Of a stretch of 64,000 nt of DNA, positions 54,015 through 62,400 are shown piece by piece. Positions within the stretch are counted from its first letter, which is position 1. Every line of letters starts with the position of its first letter. The notes below the pieces were generated by a model. It saw only the letters and a program-made list of their open reading frames with translations, was not told the DNA's origin and did not search any database. The translations under genes and the position numbers were made by a program. Source of the stretch: Hyphobacterium indicum (GTDB lineage: Bacteria; Pseudomonadota; Alphaproteobacteria; Caulobacterales; Maricaulaceae); the NCBI RefSeq assembly GCF_003129605.1, contig NZ_QBDX01000001.1, forward strand, positions 806,001-870,000, in the 5' to 3' direction.

Positions 54015-54967
54015 GGCTGCACCAGCACGTCACCGGCGGACACGCCGGAGAGAATTTCAACCGCATCGCCACGTGTCTCTCCACGCTGGACAACGACGTC
54101 ATGCGGGGCTTCGTCTGCTGTCTGGACGCGCACATAATCAACCCCGTATCGGGTATCGATAAAGGCTGCAGGAATGAAAATCGTGTCCCGCTCATCGACG
54201 GCGATCAGCACCCTGACACGCTCGCCGACGAAGAAATCGCCCAGCCCTTCCACCACGGCGTCGGCCATGACGCGGCCATCCTGGATGCGCGGATAGACCT
54301 GCCGGATAAAGCCTGTGGGCGACACATTGCCGGTCAGCGCGGCACCATCCACACGGATGGAATCGCCTTCGGAAATGGAGCGGGCATGCCGTTCAGGCAG
54401 CATCAGCCGCAAGACGTAGAGGTCAGAGGCGACCAGGGCGATGCTCTCACCGGGCAATACGACGGTTCCGGTTGTGACCGGCACGTCGAGCACCCGGCCT
54501 GTCATCGGGGCCAGCACATCGCCTTCACGCGATTGCTGCACCAGGACGGCGCGTTCCTGCCGGGCCGAGGCAAGCTGGTTTTCCAGTACATCCACCGCCG
54601 TCTGCGCTTCATCAAGACGGGCTTGCGGAAAGATCCCGCGGTCAAACAGGTCCTGCGCCCGGGTCAGGTCCGAGCGGGCCTGATCCAGCTGGGCGCTGAA
54701 GGCGGCGGCCGTCGAATTGACGGCGCCGATCTGCGGCACAAGCCGGTCATCCACGACAACGGCAATTACATCACCCGCGGACACCGCATCCCCTTCGTCC
54801 ACGCGCAACTCGCCGATCACCCCGCCAATGCGGGCACGGGCGCTGACCACATCAACGCTTTCTACGGTAGCGAAAACGGCTTTTTCGTCGGTCACGGCGC
54901 TGGGCCGGACCGTATGGGTTTCCACCGATGTGGCCTGGAGAAGGGCTAGGAAGAGGGGGGTGAACAT
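54011..54967 (-). CDS. RND periplasmic adaptor (HlyD/MFP family)
   Basis: A 318-residue adaptor. An N-terminal signal/anchor ('MFTPLFLALLQATSVETHTV') precedes the lipoyl-like half ('GVIGELRVDEGDAVSAGDVI'), a coiled-coil hairpin ('LDQARSDLTRAQDLFDRGIF'), the second lipoyl half ('DVLAPMTGRVLDVPVTTGTV') and a beta-barrel. It links the pump to an outer-membrane channel. It starts 5 nt after the rhodanese gene stop. Confidence 0.9.
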   Translation of the reverse strand: MFTPLFLALLQATSVETHTVRPSAVTDEKAVFATVESVDVVSARARIGGVIGELRVDEGDAVSAGDVIAVVVDDRLVPQIGAVNSTAAAFSAQLDQARSDLTRAQDLFDRGIFPQARLDEAQTAVDVLENQLASARQERAVLVQQSREGDVLAPMTGRVLDVPVTTGTVVLPGESIALVASDLYVLRLMLPERHARSISEGDSIRVDGAALTGNVSPTGFIRQVYPRIQDGRVMADAVVEGLGDFFVGERVRVLIAVDERDTIFIPAAFIDTRYGVDYVRVQTADEAPHDVVVQRGETRGDAVEILSGVSAGDVLVQP

Positions 54968-54972
54968 GAGTC

Positions 54973-55329
54973 TCAGCCTTTCTGCGGATCGACCAGGCGG
55001 CCGGTCGCGGGATCAACGGCAACGGTCGGCAGACCGGCGGACTTCCAGCCCATGAGGCCGGACGCCATGTGCCTGGTGATGGGGACACCGGCTTGCGCAC
55101 AGCGGGCCAGCGCATCGCCGGAGCGTTTGGCCGATCCACAATGGAGGATGACCTCGCGTGTGGCGTCAATGGGCAAAGCCTTGGGATCAAAAGTCGAGAG
55201 CGGGTGGAGCAGGGCGCCGTGAATGCGCTCGGCGGCAAACTCCGCCGGTTCGCGCACATCAATCAGAATCGCTTCACCTTTTTCCAGAGCTTCGGCAGCG
55301 GCCTTTGGGCTGATTTCCTGCGCAGACAT
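54973..55329 (-). CDS. Rhodanese-domain protein
   Basis: A 118-residue single-domain sulfurtransferase: 'AILIDVREPAEFAAERIHGA' and the active-site loop 'VILHCGSAKRSGDALARC' with nucleophile Cys, a variant of the CRxGxRS loop, then 'MASGLMGWKSAGLPTV'. I chose the ATG at 55329 because GGAG lies seven bases upstream; an ATG 15 bases earlier has none. First gene of a minus-strand operon with the RND pump, divergent from the ArsR-type regulator. Confidence 0.9.
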   Translation of the reverse strand: MSAQEISPKAAAEALEKGEAILIDVREPAEFAAERIHGALLHPLSTFDPKALPIDATREVILHCGSAKRSGDALARCAQAGVPITRHMASGLMGWKSAGLPTVAVDPATGRLVDPQKG

Positions 55330-55357
55330 GGGTTTCTCCGTCATCAGAACTATATAA

Positions 55358-55394
55358 TTGACATCTAATTTAGTAAAAACTATTTTAGTGTCAA
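55358..55394. promoter_or_regulatory. Divergent promoter with two repressor palindromes
   Basis: TTGACA (55358-55363) and TATTTT (55381-55386), 17 apart, form the plus-strand promoter. The reverse strand also has TTGACA (55389-55394). Between them are ctaatttag (55365-55373), a perfect palindrome around one base, and ctattttag (55380-55388), an imperfect one, 15 bp centre to centre. Both overlap polymerase sites, as expected for repression by the adjacent ArsR-family protein. Confidence 0.75.
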
Positions 55395-55411
55395 CTAATG
55401 AAAGAAGGCAC

Positions 55412-55744
55412 ATGAACGCAATCGTCGACCCATCAATCCGTGAATTGCAGGCGCAGGCTGGCGAAGCTGCCGGATTTCTGAAGCTGATCGCCAATGAAAA
55501 GCGCCTTTTGATCCTGTGCCGCTTGGCGATGGGAGAGGCCACGGTGGCCGAACTGACAACGATTGCGAATCTGTCGCAATCAGCCATGTCCCAGCATCTG
55601 GCAAAGATGCGTCAGGATGGGCTGGTCCGCGGCCGGAAAGACGGGCTGCAGGTCTTCTATTCCATCGCAGACCCGCGCTGCTTCGGCCTGCTGTCGCATC
55701 TCAAAGCGGAATTCTGCAGCGCCGTAGACGCAGTGACGAGATAA
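55412..55744 (+). CDS. SqrR/BigR-type ArsR-family persulfide-sensing repressor
   Basis: A 110-residue winged-helix repressor. The recognition helix is in 'IANLSQSAMSQHLAKMRQDG'. Cys36 ('LLILCRLAMGE') and Cys102 ('AEFCSAV') have the same 66-residue spacing as the two sensing cysteines I recall for SqrR (41 and 107) and BigR. An additional Cys90 is present. These proteins leave DNA when reactive sulfur forms a cysteine tetrasulfide. It is placed between rhodanese and sulfide:quinone oxidoreductase genes. The ATG at 55412 has aagg five bases upstream. Confidence 0.88.
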   Translation: MNAIVDPSIRELQAQAGEAAGFLKLIANEKRLLILCRLAMGEATVAELTTIANLSQSAMSQHLAKMRQDGLVRGRKDGLQVFYSIADPRCFGLLSHLKAEFCSAVDAVTR

Positions 55745-55781
55745 TAAACAGGCCGGTTGATCCGGCTGAAGGGAGAAAATC

Positions 55782-57065
55782 ATGGCACATATCGTTGTTC
55801 TCGGAGCCGGTCTTGGCGGCGTCCCGATGGCGCTGGAGGCCCGCAAGGTTCTGCGCAAGGAGGACAAGGTCACGGTGATCAGTGATTCACCGACCTTTCA
55901 CTTCACTCCGTCCAATCCCTGGGTGGCTGTCGACTGGCGAAAGCCGGACGCCATAAAGGTCGAGCTGGCGCCGATGTTCGCGAAGAAGCAGATCGATTTC
56001 ATCCACGCAGCCGCAAAAAAGGTTCAGCCGGAGAAGAATTCCGTCCTCCTCGAAAATGGCGATTCGGTTGATTACGACTATCTGGTCATCGCCACAGGAC
56101 CGGAACTGGCCTTTGACGAAATCGAGGGGCTGGGTCCGCATGGCGGCCACACCCAATCCATCTGTCATGTCGACCATGCCGCCGGTTCCAAACTCGTCTG
56201 GGACGAATTCGTCGAGGATCCGGGGCCAATCGTGGTCGGGGCGGTGCAGGGCGCGTCCTGTTTCGGTCCGGCCTATGAATTCGCGATGATCATGGAAACC
56301 GATCTGCGCCGCCGGAAAATCCGCGACCAGGTCCCGATGACCTTCGTGACATCAGAACCCTATATCGGCCATCTCGGTCTCGACGGAGTCGGAGACACCA
56401 AGGGGCTGCTGGAAAGCGAGATGCGCGACCGGCATATCAAATGGATCACCTCGGCCCGCGTGAAAAAGGTTGAGGCCGGTGTTATGCATGTCGAGGAGGT
56501 TGCTGCCGACGGTTCGGTCACGAAGACCCACGAACTGCCCTTCAAATACTCCATGATGTTGCCCGCTTTTCGCGGTATCGAGGCGGTTCGGGATATTGAG
56601 GGGCTGGTCAATCCGCGTGGCTTCGTCATTGCCGATCACACCCAGCAGAACCCGACATTCAAAAATGTGTTCTCCGTCGGGGTCTGCGTCGCCATAGCGC
56701 CGGTCGAGACCTATGCCGTTCCGGTGGGCGTTCCCAAGACCGGCTTCATGATCGAATCCATGGTGCATGCGGCCGCGAAAAACATCCGTGCCCTGATAGA
56801 TGGCAAGGAACCACGCAACGAGGCCACCTGGAATGCGGTCTGCATCGCCGATTTCGGCGATGGCGGTGTCACCTTTGTGGCCATGCCGCAAATCCCGCCC
56901 CGCAATGTGAACTGGTCCGCTGATGGCGGCTGGGTCCATTTGGCGAAAGTGGCCTTCGAGAAATACTTCCTGGGCAAGATCAGGCGCGGCGTCGGCGAGC
57001 CTTTCTATGAAAAGGCCGTCTTCGACATGCTGGGCGTGCACAAGGTCAAACCGAAGGCGGACTAG
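55782..57065 (+). CDS. Sulfide:quinone oxidoreductase-like flavoprotein
   Basis: A 427-residue FAD enzyme: 'IVVLGAGLGGVPMALEARKV' (FAD-binding GxGxxG), 'DYDYLVIATGPELAFDEI', Cys160 in 'AVQGASCFGPAYEFAMI', and 'NVFSVGVCVAIAPVETYAVP' with another Cys at about 302. Pattern and regulator fit oxidation of sulfide to polysulfide with transfer of electrons to quinone. It lies 37 nt after the regulator on the same strand. Its TAG overlaps the TAG of the convergent gene in CTAG. Related flavocytochrome-c-type sulfide dehydrogenase is the main alternative. Confidence 0.85.
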   Translation: MAHIVVLGAGLGGVPMALEARKVLRKEDKVTVISDSPTFHFTPSNPWVAVDWRKPDAIKVELAPMFAKKQIDFIHAAAKKVQPEKNSVLLENGDSVDYDYLVIATGPELAFDEIEGLGPHGGHTQSICHVDHAAGSKLVWDEFVEDPGPIVVGAVQGASCFGPAYEFAMIMETDLRRRKIRDQVPMTFVTSEPYIGHLGLDGVGDTKGLLESEMRDRHIKWITSARVKKVEAGVMHVEEVAADGSVTKTHELPFKYSMMLPAFRGIEAVRDIEGLVNPRGFVIADHTQQNPTFKNVFSVGVCVAIAPVETYAVPVGVPKTGFMIESMVHAAAKNIRALIDGKEPRNEATWNAVCIADFGDGGVTFVAMPQIPPRNVNWSADGGWVHLAKVAFEKYFLGKIRRGVGEPFYEKAVFDMLGVHKVKPKAD

Positions 57066-57505
57066 CCGGTCATGCTGGCGGGGAGGCTCAGGCCTTCCCG
57101 CTCATTGTCCCAGATCATGGAGATGATGCGCCATTTGCCACTTTCATCCCTGTAGAACTGGATGGAATTGATGCCGCGCCGCTCCGGTCGGGCGCTATCC
57201 AGGTCGTTGCGGGCTTCATAGCTTGACCACGCATGCGCCATATTGCCGAACACCTGCACCTCGCAGGCAAGCTCGATTTCGTGAAACGCTGTTTCGTTGA
57301 AGAAAGGCGTGACATTTTCCCGGTAGGCTTCCGGCGACATGATGGTCGCATGTGGCTTTCCGCTTTCATCGACTCCGGTGCGGATTTGCCGGCACTCGGG
57401 ATGAAAATAATCGTAATGCTTCGACCAGTCGCGCGGACCGGCCGGGCCGGAAATCATGGCATAGATGGCGCAGATCACTTTGCGGATCTCGGCTTCATCA
57501 CTCAC
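57062..57505 (-). CDS. NTF2/SnoaL-like protein
   Basis: A 147-residue cone-fold protein with 'YDYFHPECRQIRTGVDESGK', 'SSYEARNDLDSARPERRGIN' and 'QFYRDESGKWRIISMIWDNE'. Members include isomerases and non-enzymatic ligand binders, so function is open. It is coupled to the upstream PNPOx-like gene by a 4-nt overlap. Confidence 0.75.
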   Translation of the reverse strand: MSDEAEIRKVICAIYAMISGPAGPRDWSKHYDYFHPECRQIRTGVDESGKPHATIMSPEAYRENVTPFFNETAFHEIELACEVQVFGNMAHAWSSYEARNDLDSARPERRGINSIQFYRDESGKWRIISMIWDNEREGLSLPASMTG

Positions 57506-58062
57506 GCGTCATCCTCCGGTTTGACAAGCCCGGGCAGACCATCGATCGATTCCGCATTGCTCGCATAGCGCCGCTCGCGCCAGTCCTCGTCGCTGCGATG
57601 GGTGTTCGTGCGGATCAGCTGGTCGCGTTCGCCCGCAAACTCGTAGAAAGGCACGCCCCAGCCACAGGAATCCTGGATGCGGGTGATATCCGCCGTGATG
57701 ATGGCGCGTGCCTTGGGAAAGTCCGGAAACAGCGCCAGCTTCTCGTCAAATCCCGGCTCGTCAAAACAGATCGCTTCCCCCTTGCCATAGAGACGCAGAA
57801 TGTTGGCTTTGCCCTCAAAGGCACAGAACATGAAGGTGATACGGCCATTCTGGCGCAAATGCGCGACGGTCTCGATGCCGGACCCGCCGAGATCCAGATA
57901 GGCGACTTTTTTCGGGCCCAGTATCCGGAAACTGTCATACCCCTTGGGCGACAGATTCACATGGCCCTCGCTGCCGGACGGGGCGGTCGCCACGAAAAAC
58001 ATTTTCTGCGCCCGGATGAAGTCGGCAATCCGGTCGTCGATATGTTCGTAGAGCTTGGCCAC
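57502..58062 (-). CDS. Pyridoxamine-5'-phosphate-oxidase-like flavin protein
   Basis: A 186-residue split-barrel protein: 'FIRAQKMFFVATAPSGSEGH' and 'VNLSPKGYDSFRILGPKKVA' are PNPOx/general-stress-type features, binding FMN or F420-like flavins. It is probably an oxidoreductase of unknown substrate. It ends in a 4-nt overlap with the NTF2-like gene and begins 17 nt after purB. Confidence 0.82.
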   Translation of the reverse strand: MAKLYEHIDDRIADFIRAQKMFFVATAPSGSEGHVNLSPKGYDSFRILGPKKVAYLDLGGSGIETVAHLRQNGRITFMFCAFEGKANILRLYGKGEAICFDEPGFDEKLALFPDFPKARAIITADITRIQDSCGWGVPFYEFAGERDQLIRTNTHRSDEDWRERRYASNAESIDGLPGLVKPEDDA

Positions 58063-58079
58063 TTTGCGTCTCCTGCCGG

Positions 58080-59381
58080 TTAGTGGCCAAACACCCGCGC
58101 GAAAATCGTGTCGACATGTTTGAGGTGATAGGCCTCGTCAAAACAGGCCTCGATCTGCTCATCCGACAGGAAGCCTTTGACATCCGCATCAGCCTTGAGG
58201 TGATCCATCAGCCGCCCGCCTTCATCCCAGGTTTTCATGCCATTGCGCTGGACCAGACGATAGCCGTCCTCGCGGGAGGCGCCGGCCTGCGTCAGCGCCA
58301 GCAGGATGCGCTGGGAATTATGGATGCCGCCATAGGCTTCCAGATTTTCGCGGCAGCGATCCTCATTGACGATCAGCTTTTCGATCATGCCGGCGGTGCG
58401 TTGCAGGGCAAAGTCCAGATGGACCGTCGAGTCCGGTCCGATGCCGCGTTCCACTGACGAGTGCGAGATGTCGCGCTCATGCCAGAGGGCGATATTCTCC
58501 ATCGCCGGAACCACGGCCATGCGCACGAGCCGGGCCTGTCCCGTCAGATTCTCGGTCAGGATCGGATTGCGCTTGTGCGGCATGGCCGAGGAGCCCTTCT
58601 GGCCCTTGGAGAAATATTCCTGCGCCTCGCGCACTTCCGAGCGCTGAAGGTGACGGACTTCAATGGCGATATTTTCAATCGCCGAGGCAATCAGGCCCAG
58701 CACGGCGAAATAATTCGCATGCCGGTCACGCGGAATGACCTGTGTCGAGATCGGCTCGATGGAAAGACCCATTTTCTCCGCGACATGGGCCTCTACCGCC
58801 GGATCGACATTCGCGAACGTACCGATGGCCCCGGAAATCGCGCAGGTGGAAATTTCTTCGCGCGCTCGCACCAGCCGCTCGCGATTACGGGCAAACTCGG
58901 CATAAAAGCGCGCGAATTTCAGCCCCATCGTCGTCGGCTCGGCATGAATGCCGTGGCTGCGGCCGATACAGGCGGTGTATTTGTGCTCTTCTGCGCGGGT
59001 TTTCAGCGCCGCCAGCACCCGGTCCATGCCGTCCAGCAGCAGATCGGCGGCATCGCGCATCTGCACAGCCAGGCAGGTGTCCAGCACATCAGATGATGTC
59101 AGGCCCTGGTGCACATAGCGCGCATCTTCGCCGACCAGTTCGGCCAGATGGGTCAAGAAGGCAATGACATCGTGTTTGACCTCGGCCTCGATGGCGTCGA
59201 TCCGGCCGGCATCAAACGTCTTGCCTTTGGCTCTCCAGACGGCCTTCGCTGCGGCTTCGGGCACAACGCCCAGCTCGGCCAGCTTGTCGGTGGCATGCGC
59301 CTCGATCTCGAACCAGATGCGATACTTGTTTTCCGGTGACCAGATGGCCGCCATTTCGGGCCGGGTATAACGAGGGATCAT
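58080..59381 (-). CDS. purB: Adenylosuccinate lyase
   Basis: A 433-residue enzyme acting twice in purine synthesis. The fumarase/aspartase signature 'GSSAMPHKRNPILTENLTGQ' is intact, with catalytic His in 'QGLTSSDVLDTC' and 'IGRSHGIHAEPTTMGLKFAR'. Start 'MIPRYTRPEMAAIWSPENKY' is standard. Confidence 0.97.
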   Translation of the reverse strand: MIPRYTRPEMAAIWSPENKYRIWFEIEAHATDKLAELGVVPEAAAKAVWRAKGKTFDAGRIDAIEAEVKHDVIAFLTHLAELVGEDARYVHQGLTSSDVLDTCLAVQMRDAADLLLDGMDRVLAALKTRAEEHKYTACIGRSHGIHAEPTTMGLKFARFYAEFARNRERLVRAREEISTCAISGAIGTFANVDPAVEAHVAEKMGLSIEPISTQVIPRDRHANYFAVLGLIASAIENIAIEVRHLQRSEVREAQEYFSKGQKGSSAMPHKRNPILTENLTGQARLVRMAVVPAMENIALWHERDISHSSVERGIGPDSTVHLDFALQRTAGMIEKLIVNEDRCRENLEAYGGIHNSQRILLALTQAGASREDGYRLVQRNGMKTWDEGGRLMDHLKADADVKGFLSDEQIEACFDEAYHLKHVDTIFARVFGH

Positions 59382-59454
59382 GCGCGCGCCGCTCCATGCA
59401 ATATGATGGCGGCGTGATGCGCCGGAGGGGCGGGAAGGTCAAGGGCAGGGTGGT

Positions 59455-59582
59455 TTTCCTCCCCTGTTTACGGGGGAGGTGTTTCGAACGCAGTGAGAAA
59501 CGGAGGGGGCAAAATGACACCCGCCATTCGCCCCCCTCGCCCCGGACCCGATCCGGGGCACTCCCCCCGCAAGCAGGGGGGA
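59455..59582. repeat. Cluster of intergenic hairpins between purB and the PEP-mutase-like gene
   Basis: The 210-nt gap holds several C/G palindromes: cctcccc/gggggagg near 59458-59477, ccccgga/tccgggg at 59540-59558 and tcccccc/gggggga at 59562-59582. None has a T-run in the sense of the flanking gene. They resemble the palindromes at 8.5-8.8 kb. Confidence 0.65.
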
Positions 59583-59591
59583 GAAAAAGAA

Positions 59592-60356
59592 CTAGCTGCC
59601 GTACACGGCACCCGCACTCGCCGTCAGCGCCTGCATCGCCTCACGGTACGGACCCGGACCATGGCTGATCCGGGCGACGCCCAGATTCGCCATTTCGGGA
59701 ATCGCGGGCGCGCCCGCCTTCATATAGGCATTGACCGGCAGATCGGTGTGATCGCAGATCCGCGCAATCAGGTCGGGATCGGTCAGGCCGGGAATGAAGA
59801 ATCCGCTCGCCCCGGCCTCGGCATAGACATCGCAGCGGTCAGTGGCCTCTTTCATGTGGCTGGCATGATCGGCCGGATCGGATTTCAGGAACACATCCGT
59901 GCGCGCATTGATGAACAGCGGAATGCCCGTCTCGTCGGCGACGGCGCGGATCGCGGCAATGCGGTGCGCCTGGTCCTCGATAGAGTGCAGCCCGTCACCG
60001 CCGACCACCTGGTCCTCGAAATTGAGGCCCACAGCGCCCGCCGCAATCAGGCCGGCAATATTGGGGGCGAGAAATTCCGGCCGCTTCGCATAGCCACCTT
60101 CAAAATCGATACTGACCGGCAGGTCCACCGAGGCGGTGATCCGCGCGGCAATGGCCAGCAGCGTATCCAGCGGCAGGGCCTGTCCGTCCGCATAACCTTG
60201 CGCCGCCGCGACTGACCAGCTGCCGGTGGCGATGGCTTTTGCCCCGGCCTCGGCCACGGCCTTCGCACTGCCCGCATCCCAGATATTGTAGAGCACCAGC
60301 GGCTCGCCTTTCTTGTGCAGGGCATGGAAGGCGCGGGCTTTTTCGGCCTGGGTCAT
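59592..60356 (-). CDS. Isocitrate lyase / PEP phosphonomutase superfamily protein
   Basis: A 254-residue TIM-barrel protein. 'LVLYNIWDAGSAKAVAEAGA', 'PVSIDFEGGY', 'AGAVGLNFEDQVVGGDGLHS' and 'GIPLFINARTDVFL' follow the family pattern of metal-binding acid residues; the lyase KKCGH loop is not seen. The reaction is unknown. The ATG at 60356 overlaps the stop of the PLP enzyme gene by 4 nt. Confidence 0.85.
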   Translation of the reverse strand: MTQAEKARAFHALHKKGEPLVLYNIWDAGSAKAVAEAGAKAIATGSWSVAAAQGYADGQALPLDTLLAIAARITASVDLPVSIDFEGGYAKRPEFLAPNIAGLIAAGAVGLNFEDQVVGGDGLHSIEDQAHRIAAIRAVADETGIPLFINARTDVFLKSDPADHASHMKEATDRCDVYAEAGASGFFIPGLTDPDLIARICDHTDLPVNAYMKAGAPAIPEMANLGVARISHGPGPYREAMQALTASAGAVYGS

Positions 60357-61573
60357 AAGGATGTCCAATCGATTTCGCTATGGCGGTCCAGCCGCCGGGA
60401 TGTATCCGGCATCGGGAATTTCAGGCCCGACCCGCAATTATAGAGCACGACGTCTGCATCACGTTCAATCAGCCCTTCGGCGATGGCGATTTCCATGGCC
60501 GCATAGGTGGCCGAGCCTTCCGGCCCCATCAGCAGGCCGTCTTCCGCTCCGATCCGGTGCCAGCATTGCTGGATGTGTTCATCGGTGACCGCCAGCGCCG
60601 CACCGCCGCTTTCCCGCACGGCGCGCAGGATCAGGAAGTCGGCCACCGCTTTCGGCACCCGCATCCCGGCCGCCATCGTGTCGGCGTCCAGCCATTCCTC
60701 GGCATGGTCCGCGCCGTCATTGAAGGCTTTCACTATCGGCGCACAGCCGGTGGATTGCACCGCAAACATTTTCGGGCGCTCCGGGCCGATCCAGCCGAGC
60801 TGCTCCATCTCGTCGAAGGCTTTCCACATGCCGATCAGGCCGGTACCGCCGCCCGTGGGATAGAAAATCGCCTGCGGCAGCCGCCAGCCCAGCTGGGCGG
60901 CGAGTTCCAGCCCCATCGTTTTCTTGCCCTCGGCGCGATAGGGCTCTTTCAGCGTGGACAGGTCAAACCAGCCCATCGCCTCCTTGCCCGCGCCGACCAG
61001 CGCGCCGCAATGATGGATCAGCCCGTTGACGCGGAACACCTTGCCGCCCTGCAGGCAGGTCTCCTGGATGTTCACCTCGGGTGCATCCTCCGGGCAGAAG
61101 ACAAAAGCTTCCATCCCGCCGCGCCGCGCATAGGCCGACATTGCTGCCCCGGCATTGCCCGCCGTCGGCATGGCCAGCCTCTTCAGGCCGAAACTCTTCG
61201 CCATCGAAACGCCCAGCGCCAGGCCACGTGCCTTGAAGCTGGCGGTCGGCAGGCGGCTTTCATCCTTGACGATGACGCGGCCTGTTGCGCCCGCAGATTT
61301 TGCCGAGACCGGAATGTCGATCAGAGGCGTGTCGACTTCGCCAAGGCGCAGGACATCACGGTCATTCCCGACCGGCAGCAGCTCGCGCCATTTCCAGAAA
61401 CCGCCGCCGCGCGCCCAGATTTCGTCCCGGTCGATCTCGGCTTTGGCTTTCGCTAGATCATAGCGCGCCAGCAGGGGTTTTCCGGCGGCGGACAGATTCT
61501 GCGGCCGGTCTTTTTCATAGCGCTCGCCCGTGGCCGAGCATTCCAGATGAGTGAAGTAATTCTTGAAGGTCAT
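60353..61573 (-). CDS. Threonine-synthase-like PLP enzyme
   Basis: A 406-residue fold-type II PLP enzyme. The PLP lysine is in 'ESRLPTASFKARGLALGVSM', the phosphate loop in 'YPTGGGTGLIGMWKAFDEME', and the N-terminal 'LECSATGERYEKDRPQNLS' is as in archaeal-type threonine synthases. It may be a threonine synthase or another beta-elimination enzyme. Followed by the PEP-mutase-like gene in one operon. Confidence 0.85.
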   Translation of the reverse strand: MTFKNYFTHLECSATGERYEKDRPQNLSAAGKPLLARYDLAKAKAEIDRDEIWARGGGFWKWRELLPVGNDRDVLRLGEVDTPLIDIPVSAKSAGATGRVIVKDESRLPTASFKARGLALGVSMAKSFGLKRLAMPTAGNAGAAMSAYARRGGMEAFVFCPEDAPEVNIQETCLQGGKVFRVNGLIHHCGALVGAGKEAMGWFDLSTLKEPYRAEGKKTMGLELAAQLGWRLPQAIFYPTGGGTGLIGMWKAFDEMEQLGWIGPERPKMFAVQSTGCAPIVKAFNDGADHAEEWLDADTMAAGMRVPKAVADFLILRAVRESGGAALAVTDEHIQQCWHRIGAEDGLLMGPEGSATYAAMEIAIAEGLIERDADVVLYNCGSGLKFPMPDTSRRLDRHSEIDWTSL

Positions 61574-61685
61574 GCGCGATTGTTAGGCGGCGCCGGGGAG
61601 GGCCGCAAGCGGCCGATGATGAATGGCCCGCCGTTTTCCACTGCCTCATCCGCTTCCACCGTGTCATCCGCTTCCACCGCGTCTT

Positions 61686-61704
61686 CCTCCGGCTTGACCG
61701 GAGG
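61686..61704 (-). terminator. Hairpin after radC, possible terminator or dispersed repeat
   Basis: cctccgg (61686-61692) pairs with ccggagg (61698-61704) just past the radC stop. A 16-nt sequence 'catccgcttccaccg' occurs twice immediately beyond (61648-61680). A short T-run (gaaaa in sense) is absent, so termination is uncertain. Confidence 0.45.
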
Positions 61705-61707
61705 ATC

Positions 61708-62397
61708 TCACAACAACCCCAGGCTCTTGAAACTCGCCGTGGTTTCCCGGCCGATGATGAGATGGTCGTGGACGATGATATTGAACGGTTTCGCGGCATC
61801 GACGATGGTTTTGGTGATCTCCACATCCGCACCTGATGGCGTCACGTCTCCCGACGGGTGATTGTGCACCAGAATGATGGCGCTGGCTTCATGGGCGAGG
61901 GCACGTTTCACCACTTCGCGCGGGAATACAGGCGCCTGATCGACAGTGCCTCTGGAGATGACTTCATCCGCCATCAGCCGGTTTTTCTTGTTCAGAAACA
62001 GCACCCGGAACTGCTCGACGGGTTCATGCTGCATGGCGGTGCGGCAATAGGTGATCAGCGCCGACCAGGAGGAAATCACCGGCCGGTCCAGCGCGCCCTC
62101 CAACGCCATACGCGCCGAAGCGGCCTGCAGCAGTTTCAGATCAATCGCCGTTTTTTCTGAGACGCCCTTGATGTCCGTCAGTGCTTGAACCGGCGCAGCC
62201 GCGACGCCGCCCAGATCGCCAAAACGCGCAATCAGGTCCTTGGCCAGCGGTTTGACATCGCGGCGCGGGATCGAGCGGAACAGGAAGAGTTCCAGCAGCT
62301 CGTAATCGGCAAGGGCGTCTCCGCCCGCTTTGGCAAACCGCGCTCTCAGGCGGTCGCGATGCCCTGCATGATGGGGTGGCGACGCCTTTTCCGCCAT
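61708..62397 (-). CDS. radC: RadC family (JAB/MPN) protein
   Basis: A 229-residue protein: N-terminal helix-hairpin-helix ('GGVAAAPVQALTDIKGVSEK') and C-terminal JAB metalloprotease-like motif 'AIILVHNHPSGDVTPSGADV' (HxH-x-D arrangement). Despite the name, a direct DNA-repair role is not established for the family. It lies 3 nt after map. Confidence 0.93.
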   Translation of the reverse strand: MAEKASPPHHAGHRDRLRARFAKAGGDALADYELLELFLFRSIPRRDVKPLAKDLIARFGDLGGVAAAPVQALTDIKGVSEKTAIDLKLLQAASARMALEGALDRPVISSWSALITYCRTAMQHEPVEQFRVLFLNKKNRLMADEVISRGTVDQAPVFPREVVKRALAHEASAIILVHNHPSGDVTPSGADVEITKTIVDAAKPFNIIVHDHLIIGRETTASFKSLGLL

Positions 62398-62400
62398 GCC

